A DNA stretch of 54,793 bases, taken from positions 1 through 54,793 of the forward strand of contig CALUCE010000014.1 in the NCBI GenBank assembly GCA_943914475.1, in the 5' to 3' direction. Made by a program: the position numbers and the translations under genes. This document shows positions 33,955 to 43,370 of this stretch, one piece after another. The notes beneath the pieces are model-generated. The model did not search any database. It worked only from the letters and a program-made list of their open reading frames with translations, and was not told the DNA's origin. The DNA is from an uncultured Anaerococcus sp. Its GTDB lineage: Bacteria; Bacillota; Clostridia; Tissierellales; Peptoniphilaceae. Every line of letters begins with the position of its first letter. Within the stretch, counting starts at the first letter, position 1.

Positions 33955-34611
33955 ATGAGTAATAATTTAGGACCAGTCCACTATATGATGTATGAAAAGA
34001 TAAAATTCCAAGATCAAGTTACAGCTTTTCTGATGGATGGAAATACAGAAGCAATTGATAAAAAAATTCCTCCAGTTTCTAAAGAAGATTTGGGGCAAAT
34101 CATAGACCAAGATAATATTCACGGATTTTTATCTTCAAAAATAGATGTTGTAGAAAATAGACTAAATATCGCTTTTGCCTTGGCAGAAAATGTTGATCAA
34201 AAACTTTTTAACCTTGGAAAAATCAAAGCAGAAAATAAGGATTTTTCATCTTTAGAAGAAATTTTTGAAGACTTAAATATGTTCTTATTAGATGGTATGC
34301 CTTGTGATAATGCTCTTTCTGCTATGGTTAATGATGAAGGTGAATTATTCTTGGTTACTAATGAAAATTTACATAAGCAATATGAAGATTTCATAGATCC
34401 AAAAGATTCCTTGGATAAGTCTTGTGCAGGTGGACATGGACATGACCACCACGATTCTTTTGACCTAAAAAAAGAAGATAATATTAATCTAAAAAATGAA
34501 AATTCAAACTACCACAAGAAAAGACTTGAGTTTTTGAAAGGTTATTTTGACAATTCTTCATATAAGTTGGACTTAGTTAACGGAATTAACTACAGAATTT
34601 ATAAAAAATAA
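33955..34611 (+). CDS. His-rich conserved-looking protein, unknown function
   Basis: Starting at 33955 (after GGGAGGTGATAAT, a strong binding site; an ATG at 33928 precedes that site) gives 218 residues. There is no signal peptide or membrane segment. The N-terminal part begins SNNLGPVHYMMYEKIKFQDQ and is mostly helical. The middle holds PCDNALSAMVNDEGELFLV. A Cys-His cluster CAGGHGHDHHDSFD near residue 160 could bind a metal, and a C-terminal helical segment follows. I do not recognise a family. It stands alone between the PucR gene and a terminator. Confidence 0.6.
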   Translation: MSNNLGPVHYMMYEKIKFQDQVTAFLMDGNTEAIDKKIPPVSKEDLGQIIDQDNIHGFLSSKIDVVENRLNIAFALAENVDQKLFNLGKIKAENKDFSSLEEIFEDLNMFLLDGMPCDNALSAMVNDEGELFLVTNENLHKQYEDFIDPKDSLDKSCAGGHGHDHHDSFDLKKEDNINLKNENSNYHKKRLEFLKGYFDNSSYKLDLVNGINYRIYKK

Positions 34612-34623
34612 GACTTGATTTAT

Positions 34624-34718
34624 AAAAATAGCTCTTTATTTGTACTAAGAAAAACTTGCAAAAAGTTTAGTACTTAAATTTAACTTTTTGCGATTGGCAC
34701 AAAAGAAGAGCTATTTTT
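34624..34718. terminator. Large composite hairpin between convergent genes
   Basis: The outer arms AAAAATAGCTCTT (34624-34636) and AAGAGCTATTTTT (34706-34718) pair perfectly and give T tracts on both strands. Inside, GTACTAA pairs with TTAGTAC (34642-34673), and GCAAAAAGTT (34658-34667) pairs with AACTTTTTGC (34682-34691). These two inner stems exclude each other. It works at least as a bidirectional terminator, but is more elaborate than needed for that. Confidence 0.7.
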
Positions 34719-36665
34719 TATAGGGAATTTGTGTCAAGACTTTTTAAGCTAATAATAAACTTTGCCCCATGAGGTAAATTATCTTCTACCTTTATTTGTC
34801 CACCATGGGCTTCAACAATAATTTTGCAAAGATAAAGTCCAAGTCCTATAGATCTTTTGCTATCAGATATGGAATTTTTGCTCGCCGAATAAAACTTTTC
34901 GAAAATTTTTTCTTTATCGCTATCCTTTATACCTAATCCATCATCTGCTATTTCTATTATTATATTTGAATCTTTTTTATAAGACTTTACAAAGATACTT
35001 GACCCCTTAGGTGTGTATTTTATAGCATTATCTATTATATTTATAATAACTGGAATAATAAGTCTTACATCCATCTTTGCCATAAGATAGTCATCTTCAA
35101 TCGAAACTTTAATCTTATGATCTTTTTTATCTCTGGATATATGTTTCATAGCTTCATCTATTACTTCTTCTATTATTTGTGGCTGCATGTTTAATTTCAT
35201 AGTTCCATCTTCTACCTTTGTTATTGAAAGAAGATTTTCTATCAAATTTAATAACCAATTGGAATCATCAAATATATCCTTATATAAATCTTTTCTCATA
35301 TCTTGAGGAAGATTTTCTCCATTATGAAGGAGGATATCAGAATTACCATATATGCTGGTCAAAGGAGTCCTTAGGTCGTGGGATATAGAACGAAGCAAGT
35401 TAGCCTTAAGCTCCTCATCCTTAACCTTGAGAGCAACTTCATTTTTATCTCTAAGGTTTTTCTCCTTTTCCAAGGCTAGGGCCATATCTCCTAGGATGGC
35501 AAGAACTATCTTATTTTCTACAGAATCAAGTCTATCCTTATCAAGATAAATTCCCAAAACTCCACAGGCCTTGGCATTTCTCCTAACTGCATAATATATA
35601 TACTTGGCATCTGCAAGATATCTGGTAGATGCACCAGCAGATTTGTTATGGGCAAGAACCCACTCTGCTACTTCTTTCTCCTCCAAAAAATACCAAGGAC
35701 TCGTCCTTGTCATTATCGGAAATCTTGTAAAACTTTGGCCTAAGCAGCATATCTTCTCTGACATTGTAATAGACTACATCTTTTCTTAGAAGATCTGAAA
35801 CCTGCCTGCAACCTGTATCAATGATTTCTTCTTGGGTGATTTTGGTTTGAAGAAGTTGGTTGGTATCAAGAAGTAGCTTGGTAACTGAGGCTACCTTGGC
35901 AGAATCTTGCTCGTTTTTTCTAAGCCTTGAGGCAAGTCTTGAACTTATGAGGGATACTATCAGCAAAACTATAAAAGTTATTAGATAGGATAGGTCATAA
36001 TAGGTAAGACTCATGGTCGGTTGGGTGAAGAAAAAGTTAAAGGCAAGTACTGTAAGTACAGACGCTCCCATACAAACTATTTCATTGTAGGTAATCAAGC
36101 TTATAAAGAAGATTACCAAGATATAAACCATTATTATATTTTCTATCCCCATGGAATAGCGGAAGAATAAACGGCCTATGATGGTTGCTACAAATAAGAT
36201 AGCTAGGGCTATAAGACTATCTATCAGGTAGTTGTTCTTCTCGTCAAGCTTTCCTATGATGATGCTTCCATTAACAGGAATCATATGAACATCTATATTA
36301 TCAGACATTTCCAAAACCTGGTCTGATATGGACTTACTAAAGTATAAAAACTCACTTTGGTTTCTATTTCTTCCTAGGACTATTCTTTTTACCTTATTTA
36401 TTCTTGCATAGTTTACTATTTGGCTGGCTATATCATTGGCATAGATTATCTCGACCATAGTCCCTAGCTTTTCTGCATAGTCTAAGTTTTTTTGTAAATT
36501 TTCCTTTTTTGAGGCACTTCTTAGAGATTTTTCTGGTGAAACATAGAGGGCAATAAGCCTTGCTCCTTCTTTTTCCGCCATTTCTTGGGCCTCTTCTATG
36601 ACTAGTTTGTTGGTTTTGGCTGGGGATATACAAACTAGGATGTCATTTTTTTCTCTATCAATCAT
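34718..36665 (-). pseudogene. kdpD: Short KdpD-type sensor kinase, frameshifted
   Basis: The gene begins with a UspA-like domain (residues ~5-130), four DUF4118 membrane helices (~145-260), a GAF-type region, then HisKA (LLRSISHDLRTPLTSIYG, with phospho-His) and HATPase (NIIDNAIKYTPKG, DDGLGIKDSDKEKIFEKFY, GLGLYLCKIIVEAHGG). The ~200-residue N-terminal KdpD domain is absent; AAGGAG before the ATG shows this as a natural start. At 35685-35690 a run of six A (T on the coding strand) shifts the frame; with five, the GAF region would read LVFLEEKEVAEWVLAH. It is either broken or a homopolymer error. Confidence 0.85.
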
Positions 36666-36669
36666 GGCC

Positions 36670-36957
36670 CTACTCCTTATCTTTGTTAATCCTTAACATC
36701 TTATATCCAACTCCCACATAGGTTTGAATATATTTTTCATCTGTTTGTTTTTCTATTTTCTTTCTCAAAGAAGTCATATAGACTCTAAGTTAGGAAAGGT
36801 CTGACTCCAGGTAATTTACCCAGATGGACTTTAGTATATATTGGTGGGTTAAGACCTTGCCAATATTTTGAGCCAAAAGGCAAAGTATACTATATTCAAT
36901 AGGCATGAGGTGAACTTCTTCGCCTCCTATATAGACCGACCTAGAAGGATAGTCTAT
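36670..36957 (-). pseudogene. kdpE: kdpE response-regulator remnant
   Basis: The minus strand encodes only the KdpE DNA-binding domain: SRSVYIGGEEVHLMPIEYSI, HQYILKSIWVNYLESDLS, then a TAA stop at 36790-36792, and after it LRVYMTSLRKKIEK and YVGVGYKMLRI to the normal end just before kdpD. The TAA probably arose from CAA. The whole receiver domain is missing upstream of about 36958, where sequence of an inverted kdpD fragment begins. Confidence 0.85.
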
Positions 36958-36960
36958 CTA

Positions 36961-37536
36961 TTCGTAGAACCCTACTACACCCTAGACATGTATTCCAAGA
37001 AAATCCCTGTGGTCTTTGCAGTCATGCTAATAGTTTCATTTTTGATAAACCTAATGCAAAACAGGCTAAAAAAGGAAAATCTCCTGGCTGTAAAAAGAGC
37101 CCACAACTTGGACATACTTCTTCAAACCAGCCAAAGACTCCAAGTTTCAAGAACCTACCAAGATGTCATGGAAGAAACCTGCCATAGTCTTAATAAACTA
37201 CTGGATAAGGCCATAATCTTTTATCCGGTAAGGTATGGAGCCCTCCTAGATCCAAGATTCTATAATCCAGGCAAGGATAAAAATATAGAAGAAATATACA
37301 AGTCCCACTCTGAAAGGGCAGTTGCCCAATGGGGTTATGTAAACAACGAAAACGCTGGCGCTACTACCAAAACTTTATCTAACGCCCACGGCCTCTACTA
37401 TGCCATAAGAAAAAACGAAAAAGTTTATGGAGTAGTCGGCATAGACCTTGCCGATGGTTTTGATTTTGCAGTCCACGATAAGTCACTCCTCCTTGCTATC
37501 TTAAATGAAATAGCCCTAGCCTTTGATTCCTTATAA
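36961..37536 (+). pseudogene. Fragment of a second kdpD, inverted
   Basis: From 36961 the plus strand reads FVEPYYTLDMYSKKIPVVFAV, the last DUF4118 helices, then a KdpD GAF domain (HNLDILLQTSQRLQVSRTYQ to GLYYAIRKNEKVYGVVGIDL) and a stop at ALAFDSL. Kinase domains and the N-terminal half are absent. The sequence differs from the short kdpD nearby, so this is a paralogue, not a duplicate. The reading frame continues upstream to an ATG at 36868, but that stretch is antisense to kdpE and not KdpD-like. Confidence 0.8.
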
Positions 37537-37550
37537 AATCTTAAATCAAA

Positions 37551-37586
37551 AAAATCCTAGCAAAATTTCTTCTGCTAGGATTTTTT
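37551..37586. terminator. Bidirectional terminator
   Basis: AAAATCCTAGCA and TGCTAGGATTTT pair around a short loop, flanked by A and T tracts, between the kdpD fragment and the GNAT gene. Confidence 0.85.
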
Positions 37587-37589
37587 ATT

Positions 37590-38081
37590 TTAATAATAGT
37601 CAAAAGCACGCCTTGGGCTTTTATCTCTGACATAGACTAAACCGCATTCTTTAAAGCCATATCTTTTTATAGCCCTTTTCATAGGAATATTATCCTCATG
37701 GGTGTCTATTCTCAAATAAGGTATTTGTTCAAGGCAAAAGTCTAAGCATATTTTTGTAAAGTTTCTAACTTGACCAGAAGAGGCTATCCTGTGGATGACA
37801 CCATAGGGTTCATCTTTTCTCCAAGCTCCATTTTCTATATGACTATAAAATGTATCTTCTCCTATGATAAAGGCAAAGGTTCCAACTATACTTCCTTCAT
37901 CTTCTATCACATAGGAAACTCCTTTTTTCATATCATCTCTTAAAGATTCTTCTGAAGGATAACCATCCTGCCATTGATTTGGATTACCGGATTTTCTCAT
38001 AAAATCCCTGGCCTTTTGGTAAAGATCTACTACATTTTTTATATCTTTTTCTTGTGTTTTTCTTATCTTCACTTTTATCAA
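37590..38081 (-). CDS. GNAT-family N-acetyltransferase
   Basis: The 163-residue protein has the GNAT pattern: RKTQEKDIKNVVDLYQKAR at the start, VGTFAFIIGED (beta strands 3-4), HRIASSGQVRNFTKICLDF near the acetyl-CoA site, and LRIDTHEDNIPMKRAIKRYGFKECG at the C-terminus. The substrate is unknown. It is the last gene after the NatAB-like exporter, one base apart. Confidence 0.85.
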   Translation of the reverse strand: MIKVKIRKTQEKDIKNVVDLYQKARDFMRKSGNPNQWQDGYPSEESLRDDMKKGVSYVIEDEGSIVGTFAFIIGEDTFYSHIENGAWRKDEPYGVIHRIASSGQVRNFTKICLDFCLEQIPYLRIDTHEDNIPMKRAIKRYGFKECGLVYVRDKSPRRAFDYY

Positions 38082-38082
38082 C

Positions 38083-39288
38083 CTACTTTGCTTGTTTTTT
38101 TATTTTTACTTTTTTGTTTCTGCCAAAAAGTTTATCAGATGAATAGTTTAGGATATTGTTCTTATAAACCCTAGCGCAGATAAAGTAAGCTATAAGGTTT
38201 GAAATAATCAAAACTAAGAGGGATATGGCAGCTATGCTTAAGTTTGCATCTGCATAAATCATCCTCATTGGCATAAAGAAGGTTGAGAAAAATGGTAGGT
38301 AGGATAGGACTTTCATAAAGATAGATGGGTTTTTGCCCATAAAGAAAAATGAAAGTGCATAGCAGACTATTGGGATAATCATAAGTGGACTTGCCATTTT
38401 TGAGGCATCTTCTTGCTTGGAAACAAGAGATCCTAACATGGCTGCCACTATCATGTATAGCAAGATACCAAATACTGCAAATAAAACCATAACCAGAACT
38501 GTCTCCAAAAGATTTGGATAAGCTCCTAGGCTAAGTCCCATTTTCTCAAAGATATTGCTTGCCTTTACTATAGCAAAACCTATTATACCAAGAACTAGGT
38601 AAATAAGACCGTGAGTTAGGATAACCAAGAAATTACCAAATATTTTTCCTGCAAAATAAGTTCTAGGCCTAATGGATGAGAAGATAAACTCAAGCATCTT
38701 GGTTCCCTTTTCTACAGCCACATCCATGATCATGATATTAGAATATAAGATCAAGAACATGTACATAGCCAGGGTCATAACAAAGTAAAGAATCATGGAT
38801 ATAGGGTTTGTCACCTTATCCTTCACTTCTATATATTCTATATCAGGCTCTCTGTTTAAAATCCTAGCTTGTTTTTCTGAAAGATTGGCAGTTTGGTTAT
38901 TAACTTGATTTTGTATATTCTTAACCAAGGTCTCCAAATACATGGATTGGAACCTGCCTATACCTGTAGAATAGTACTTCATATTTACCAAGCCATCTTC
39001 CTCATTAATTACAGCATAGGCAGTAAATTTTTTGTCTTCTAGGGATTTTTTCGCACTTGGCTCATCTACAAAAACAAAGTCCATGACCTCATCATCTGAG
39101 AACATTTCTTCGATTTCTTTATTGGCAACTATACCAATCTTTTTTTCTTGTGAATCCTTGTTAGCAAAGTATCCTATGACTAAGGATATGGCTAGCACTA
39201 TAAAGGGCATGGCTACCATTACCCAGAAGGAAGCTGACTTCATTTGTTTTTTCCAGGTTTGGCCTGCTACTGTTGAAAATCTACTCAT
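38083..39288 (-). CDS. ABC-2 exporter permease, NatB-like
   Basis: Starting at ATG 39288 (after AAGGTGG) gives 401 residues. One N-terminal helix is followed by a large extracellular domain (~40-170) and five C-terminal helices, with VEKGTKMLEFIFSSIRPRTYFAGKI, as in NatB and related ABC-2 permeases. Its partner ATPase gene overlaps by eight bases. NatAB exports sodium in Bacillus; other members export antibiotics or peptides, so the cargo remains open. Confidence 0.85.
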   Translation of the reverse strand: MSRFSTVAGQTWKKQMKSASFWVMVAMPFIVLAISLVIGYFANKDSQEKKIGIVANKEIEEMFSDDEVMDFVFVDEPSAKKSLEDKKFTAYAVINEEDGLVNMKYYSTGIGRFQSMYLETLVKNIQNQVNNQTANLSEKQARILNREPDIEYIEVKDKVTNPISMILYFVMTLAMYMFLILYSNIMIMDVAVEKGTKMLEFIFSSIRPRTYFAGKIFGNFLVILTHGLIYLVLGIIGFAIVKASNIFEKMGLSLGAYPNLLETVLVMVLFAVFGILLYMIVAAMLGSLVSKQEDASKMASPLMIIPIVCYALSFFFMGKNPSIFMKVLSYLPFFSTFFMPMRMIYADANLSIAAISLLVLIISNLIAYFICARVYKNNILNYSSDKLFGRNKKVKIKKQAK

Positions 39289-40171
39289 CTTCTTCCACCT
39301 TTCTTGCAAAAATCTCATTTAAAGTTGGAGGGGCTTGGGAGAAGAAAGGTACATAAGATAAGTTTTCAGCAAGCTTTTTATATATCGTCTTTCCATCTTC
39401 TTCATCCTTTAAGCTAAAGGTCCAAAAGTCCCCATCTTTTTTGTAAGATTCAAGATAATCTCCTAGTAAGAAACTTAAGTCTTCTTTGGATTCTACTATT
39501 ACCTTTTTTCTTTCAAAGGAATCTCTAATCTCTCTTGGACTTCCCTTGAGGACTATCTTGCCTTTTTTAAGCATGATAAGATTATTGCAAAGAGATTCCA
39601 CATTTTCCATATTGTGGGAGGAGAACATAATGGTAGTTCCTCTTTTATTAATTTCTTTAATAATATCTTCCAAAAGTCTTATATTGTAAGGGTCAAGACC
39701 TGAAAAAGGCTCATCAAGAATTACAAATTCCGGTCCATAAATTAGGGCGCACAAAAGTTGAACCTTTTGTTGGTTACCCTTGGATAAGTCTTTAATCTTA
39801 TCGTTTAAGGATCCCTTTATTTCAAACCAAGCAAACCACTCTTTTATAAGGTCGTCTGTTAAGTTTTTCATCTTGTTGAGCCTTGCAAAATATCTTATTT
39901 CATTTATTATAGTGTTTTTAGGAGCAAGGGCCCTTTCTTCTGGCAAAAAACCTATTCTTTCTAGGGCAATTTTCTTCATTTCTACCCCATCATAGGTGAA
40001 AGATCCTTGATAGCTATCATAAAAGTCCATCATACACCTAAAGAGTGTAGATTTTCCTGCACCATTTTGGCCGATTACCCCAAAAATATCTCCCTTATTT
40101 ACTTCAAAGGAGACTCCGCCCAAGGCCTTAAGATCTCCAAAGGACTTGGACACATTGTCTATTTTAATCAT
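39281..40171 (-). CDS. ABC exporter ATPase, NatA-like
   Basis: The 296-residue ATPase has Walker A GQNGAGKST, signature LSKGNQQKV, Walker B FVILDEPFSGLDP and a His switch in FSSHNMENVE, with a C-terminal extension typical of DUF4162-type exporters. It powers the NatB-like permease encoded next. Confidence 0.9.
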   Translation of the reverse strand: MIKIDNVSKSFGDLKALGGVSFEVNKGDIFGVIGQNGAGKSTLFRCMMDFYDSYQGSFTYDGVEMKKIALERIGFLPEERALAPKNTIINEIRYFARLNKMKNLTDDLIKEWFAWFEIKGSLNDKIKDLSKGNQQKVQLLCALIYGPEFVILDEPFSGLDPYNIRLLEDIIKEINKRGTTIMFSSHNMENVESLCNNLIMLKKGKIVLKGSPREIRDSFERKKVIVESKEDLSFLLGDYLESYKKDGDFWTFSLKDEEDGKTIYKKLAENLSYVPFFSQAPPTLNEIFARKVEEDE

Positions 40172-40249
40172 AAGCCATCCTTTTTTCTATTCTTATGCAT
40201 CCACAACAGAGGATACCTAGTAGCAGTCAAACAAATAATATACAAAGTT

Positions 40250-40756
40250 TTAATTTTTTTCCTTATATTTCTTCCTAAGCTCAAAATCAAACCAGTTTAC
40301 AAAAATTGCAATTATAACTCCGACCAGGGTATCTATGGTCCTATTTAGGGCAAAGGCCACTGGATAATCAGGAGCTTCCCCATAGTTTATGGTTATAGAT
40401 ACGAAAACTATACACATGATGGAAATTGCATTTGGCTTGTTTAGATTTGCCATAAGCCAAATCAAAAGAAATACAACCGTAGAAATTATAATATAGTTTA
40501 CAAAGGGATGTAGAGTCATCCTTTTGAAAATCAAAAGATGGATAAGACCGGTAAAACCACCAATAAAAGTTCCCAGTATCCTATTTAGTCCCACATTTAT
40601 GGTCTCATCCAGTCCAACCTTCATACAAATAATAGCCGCTATGGCCCCATAAAATGGTATGGCCTCTTCGCTTCTTATATGGCAAATAACCAGAGATAAA
40701 AATACTGCTATAGAAGTTTTTAAAATTCGCAGACCTGGTTTTTCTATAGTTCTCAT
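40250..40756 (-). CDS. FUSC/aromatic-acid-exporter-type membrane protein
   Basis: The 168-residue protein has about five helices and the ArAE/FUSC pattern: RILKTSIAVFLSLVICHI, FYGAIAAIICMKVGLDETINVGLNRILGTFIGGFTG, and ALNRTIDTLVGVIIAIFVN. It has no C-terminal soluble domain and is at the short end of the family. Its start overlaps the stop of the nucleoside-hydrolase-like gene (ATGA), so translation is coupled. Confidence 0.8.
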   Translation of the reverse strand: MRTIEKPGLRILKTSIAVFLSLVICHIRSEEAIPFYGAIAAIICMKVGLDETINVGLNRILGTFIGGFTGLIHLLIFKRMTLHPFVNYIIISTVVFLLIWLMANLNKPNAISIMCIVFVSITINYGEAPDYPVAFALNRTIDTLVGVIIAIFVNWFDFELRKKYKEKN

Positions 40757-41610
40757 AGGCTCGCCTTTAAAAATTCATAGAAGGAATTTTCATTTACCCT
40801 ATTGGCTATATAGGCTTTTTTCCTTTGGTTAGTCCTATAAACCTTGCCCCTTTCTTCCTTGGTATTTACCCTTAGTCCATCTTCTTCAAAGATAAAGGCC
40901 TCTGGTGTCAAAACCAAGTAAAGAAGAAGGGCAGGACCCAGATCTCTTAATTCTTCAGGCCTCATCCTATAGGCATCTAAAATCTTCTTAGTAACTTGGT
41001 CTTTACTCTTCAAATCTTTTAAAAGATCATTATTTAAAACCAAGGTTTTTGATAAGTCTAAAGGCAGGATAAAGATATCTATCCCCCTATTTAAAATTTC
41101 ATCTGCAGCCTGTGGATCTGTAAAGAAGTTATATTCAGCAGTAGCTGTTACATCTCCTGTAGAAAATGTAGAACCCAGGATAAATATATGGTCTATATAG
41201 TCTTCCAGGTCTTCATAGTCTCTTAAAGCCTTGGCTATATTGGTAAGAGGACCTGTAGCTATAATATCCAGTCTTCCACAATCTTGGGCTAGGTCATAGA
41301 GGTTTTTGCTTGCCTCTTCTTCTTCCACATAGTCCTTTACGTTTTTAAAAATTTCATGGTCTTCCCCCCTTAAGAGGATTTCCTGATCAGAAAGGTTGAC
41401 ACTTTCTCCTTGGCTTACAGACAAGTACAAGTCTTCTAGCTCACTCATACCCACTATATTTTCAGCAGCAGTCTTGGCATCCATAAAAGATGAAATTGTA
41501 GAAAGCCCTACAAGTTCAAAATCAAAAGAATTAAAGGCTAGCTTTAACATAAGGGCTTCCCCCAGGGAAAAGTTAGTATCTATATAAACAAATGGTTTTT
41601 CTCTTTCCAT
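40753..41610 (-). CDS. Nucleoside-hydrolase-like protein with altered active site
   Basis: The 285-residue protein keeps the nucleoside hydrolase fold pattern (VGLSTISSFMDAKTAAEN, DIIATGPLTNIAKAL, AEYNFFTDPQAADEIL). The calcium-binding N-terminal motif, normally DTDPGxDDA, reads DTNFSLGEA, and the C-terminal HD motif reads LGPA. The catalytic Asp and most calcium ligands are therefore replaced. Ribonucleoside hydrolysis is doubtful; it may bind a nucleoside or have another role. It heads a two-gene operon with the FUSC-type gene. Confidence 0.75.
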   Translation of the reverse strand: MEREKPFVYIDTNFSLGEALMLKLAFNSFDFELVGLSTISSFMDAKTAAENIVGMSELEDLYLSVSQGESVNLSDQEILLRGEDHEIFKNVKDYVEEEEASKNLYDLAQDCGRLDIIATGPLTNIAKALRDYEDLEDYIDHIFILGSTFSTGDVTATAEYNFFTDPQAADEILNRGIDIFILPLDLSKTLVLNNDLLKDLKSKDQVTKKILDAYRMRPEELRDLGPALLLYLVLTPEAFIFEEDGLRVNTKEERGKVYRTNQRKKAYIANRVNENSFYEFLKASL

Positions 41611-41717
41611 AATATCTCCTTTTCTTTAGAAAATACTATACCCAAAAAACGGTCTTTTTACTAACCCAAGAAGATAGCCTAAGTGGATACCAGGCTTATA
41701 TAGACCTTAGAAACTCC

Positions 41718-43370
41718 CTATTCTACATCCATAAAGCCCTTCTTATACCTTTCTACTCCAAACAAGTAGAAAAGAACAGATGCCACTATAAGACCTACCA
41801 CAACTTCCATGATAGCAAGGGTGATAGACTCTGAGACCTTATATATACCAAAGGCTAGTCCATAGATAGCCACATTTATTAGTATTGATACCAAAAACAT
41901 CACAATTCCTATAAGACCTGTCTTGTTAATCTCAGCTGGCTTGGTCCACTTGGTATATATTTTCTTGGTTCCCCAATACAGGCCATAAAAGACTGAAAAT
42001 ACTGAACCAATGGCCATACCCACAAAGAATAATACTTCTTGAGCTGGGCTTAATTTTAAAACTATGGCAGAAACCAAGCTTACCAAAATGCTAGCTATAA
42101 AGTTTATCATGTAAAGTCCTATAAACCTACCCATAAAATTTGAACTTGGGTCTATAGGCAGGGTTTGGATAAGGTAGAAGCTCTTTCCTTCTCTGGAAAG
42201 GGAAGAAAAGGCTGTAATATTATTTGAAAATAGGAAGGATGCCATAAGTAAACCTGCTCCCAGGAATATAGCTGGCACTTCCTTTTTCATTTCTGGATCA
42301 AGCTCTGCAATTACCTGGCTTAAGTTTAGGTTCTTACCCATGGAAAGAATAATGGCACTTACCATAACTACCAAGAGTCCTGACTGGTAAAGAAAGACCG
42401 GATTTTTAATTATGGATGAGAATTCCTTTTTTGCAAGAGCCATGGTTTGGCTTGATGCCTTTAGGTTTGCTGCTGCCTTCTTCTTTTTCTTCTTAACTTG
42501 ACCTTGGTTTTTTTCTATAATTGAATCAAGATAAATCTTTGAGGCTACAAACTTAACTATTAAGAAGGATAAGATCCCAGTAAGCATTAGGGCTCCAAAG
42601 GCAAGATAGTCTAGATTTCCCAAAGCCTTGCCGAAAAAGCTTGAGCTAAAGAAAAACCTCTCAAGACCCAGCCTTAAATTATTAAAAGTTCCTAGGGCTA
42701 CATCGACTTGTTGGTCGGTAAAGTCAAAGCCTTCTGTTGAAAATATAAAGTAATAGTAGGCCCCAAAAGCTGCAAGTCCTAAGCCATAGCCTATAAATTT
42801 AAATAGGGTCTTATATCTTCTAACATTGGTAAATCTCATAATCACCATGATAAGAAGGCTTAAAATACAGTAAACCGAAACCACCAAGGCTGCAAAAGAG
42901 AAAAATCCAAGTATAAGCTTTATAAAACTAAAGGATGTATTTATAAAATACACAACCATAATCACAGCAAAAAAGATATAATAATCTATTTCACTGGCTA
43001 TATTTCCTACTAATTTTCCTAAAAATATTTCATCATTCTTTAAGGGCATAGAAAGAAGTATTTCTGTATCCTTGGCTGAATAAAAGTCTGAAATAATCTC
43101 ATAGGTTGAAAATATTATGATAAATAGGGACATAAAGATAGCTGAAAAGGTGAAGTAATCTGCATCCTTTATTATGTCGTGAGTTAAAAGCATAGCCATT
43201 GTAGATGATATTAGGATTGAGAAAAATATCAAAACTACATAGGTCAAAAGTAAGAGCAAGAGTCTTAAAATATAGTTTTTAGGAAGACCCGGCATATTAG
43301 TATTTGGGAAAAAGGGTATAAATTTTTCCTTAAAGTTTTTCTTGGCGATCGCTAATATTCTCTTATTCAT
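41718..43370 (-). CDS. ABC exporter permease, large
   Basis: The 550-residue membrane protein has about 12-14 helices in two halves separated by a basic linker (GQVKKKKKKAAANLKASSQ, around residue 290-310). It resembles large permeases that pair with EcsA-like ATPases. Its start overlaps the ATPase stop by eight bases. The cargo is unknown. Confidence 0.8.
   Translation of the reverse strand: MNKRILAIAKKNFKEKFIPFFPNTNMPGLPKNYILRLLLLLLTYVVLIFFSILISSTMAMLLTHDIIKDADYFTFSAIFMSLFIIIFSTYEIISDFYSAKDTEILLSMPLKNDEIFLGKLVGNIASEIDYYIFFAVIMVVYFINTSFSFIKLILGFFSFAALVVSVYCILSLLIMVIMRFTNVRRYKTLFKFIGYGLGLAAFGAYYYFIFSTEGFDFTDQQVDVALGTFNNLRLGLERFFFSSSFFGKALGNLDYLAFGALMLTGILSFLIVKFVASKIYLDSIIEKNQGQVKKKKKKAAANLKASSQTMALAKKEFSSIIKNPVFLYQSGLLVVMVSAIILSMGKNLNLSQVIAELDPEMKKEVPAIFLGAGLLMASFLFSNNITAFSSLSREGKSFYLIQTLPIDPSSNFMGRFIGLYMINFIASILVSLVSAIVLKLSPAQEVLFFVGMAIGSVFSVFYGLYWGTKKIYTKWTKPAEINKTGLIGIVMFLVSILINVAIYGLAFGIYKVSESITLAIMEVVVGLIVASVLFYLFGVERYKKGFMDVE

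Noticed and set aside
36868..36960. Plus-strand start at 36868 for the kdpD fragment
   Set aside because: The stretch before 36961 is the complement of the kdpE remnant and has no resemblance to KdpD, so the frame continues into it by chance.
40007..40348. Plus-strand frame of 113 codons across the NatA-like ATPase start and the FUSC-type gene end
   Set aside because: It overlaps two well-supported genes on the other strand and has no start signal.
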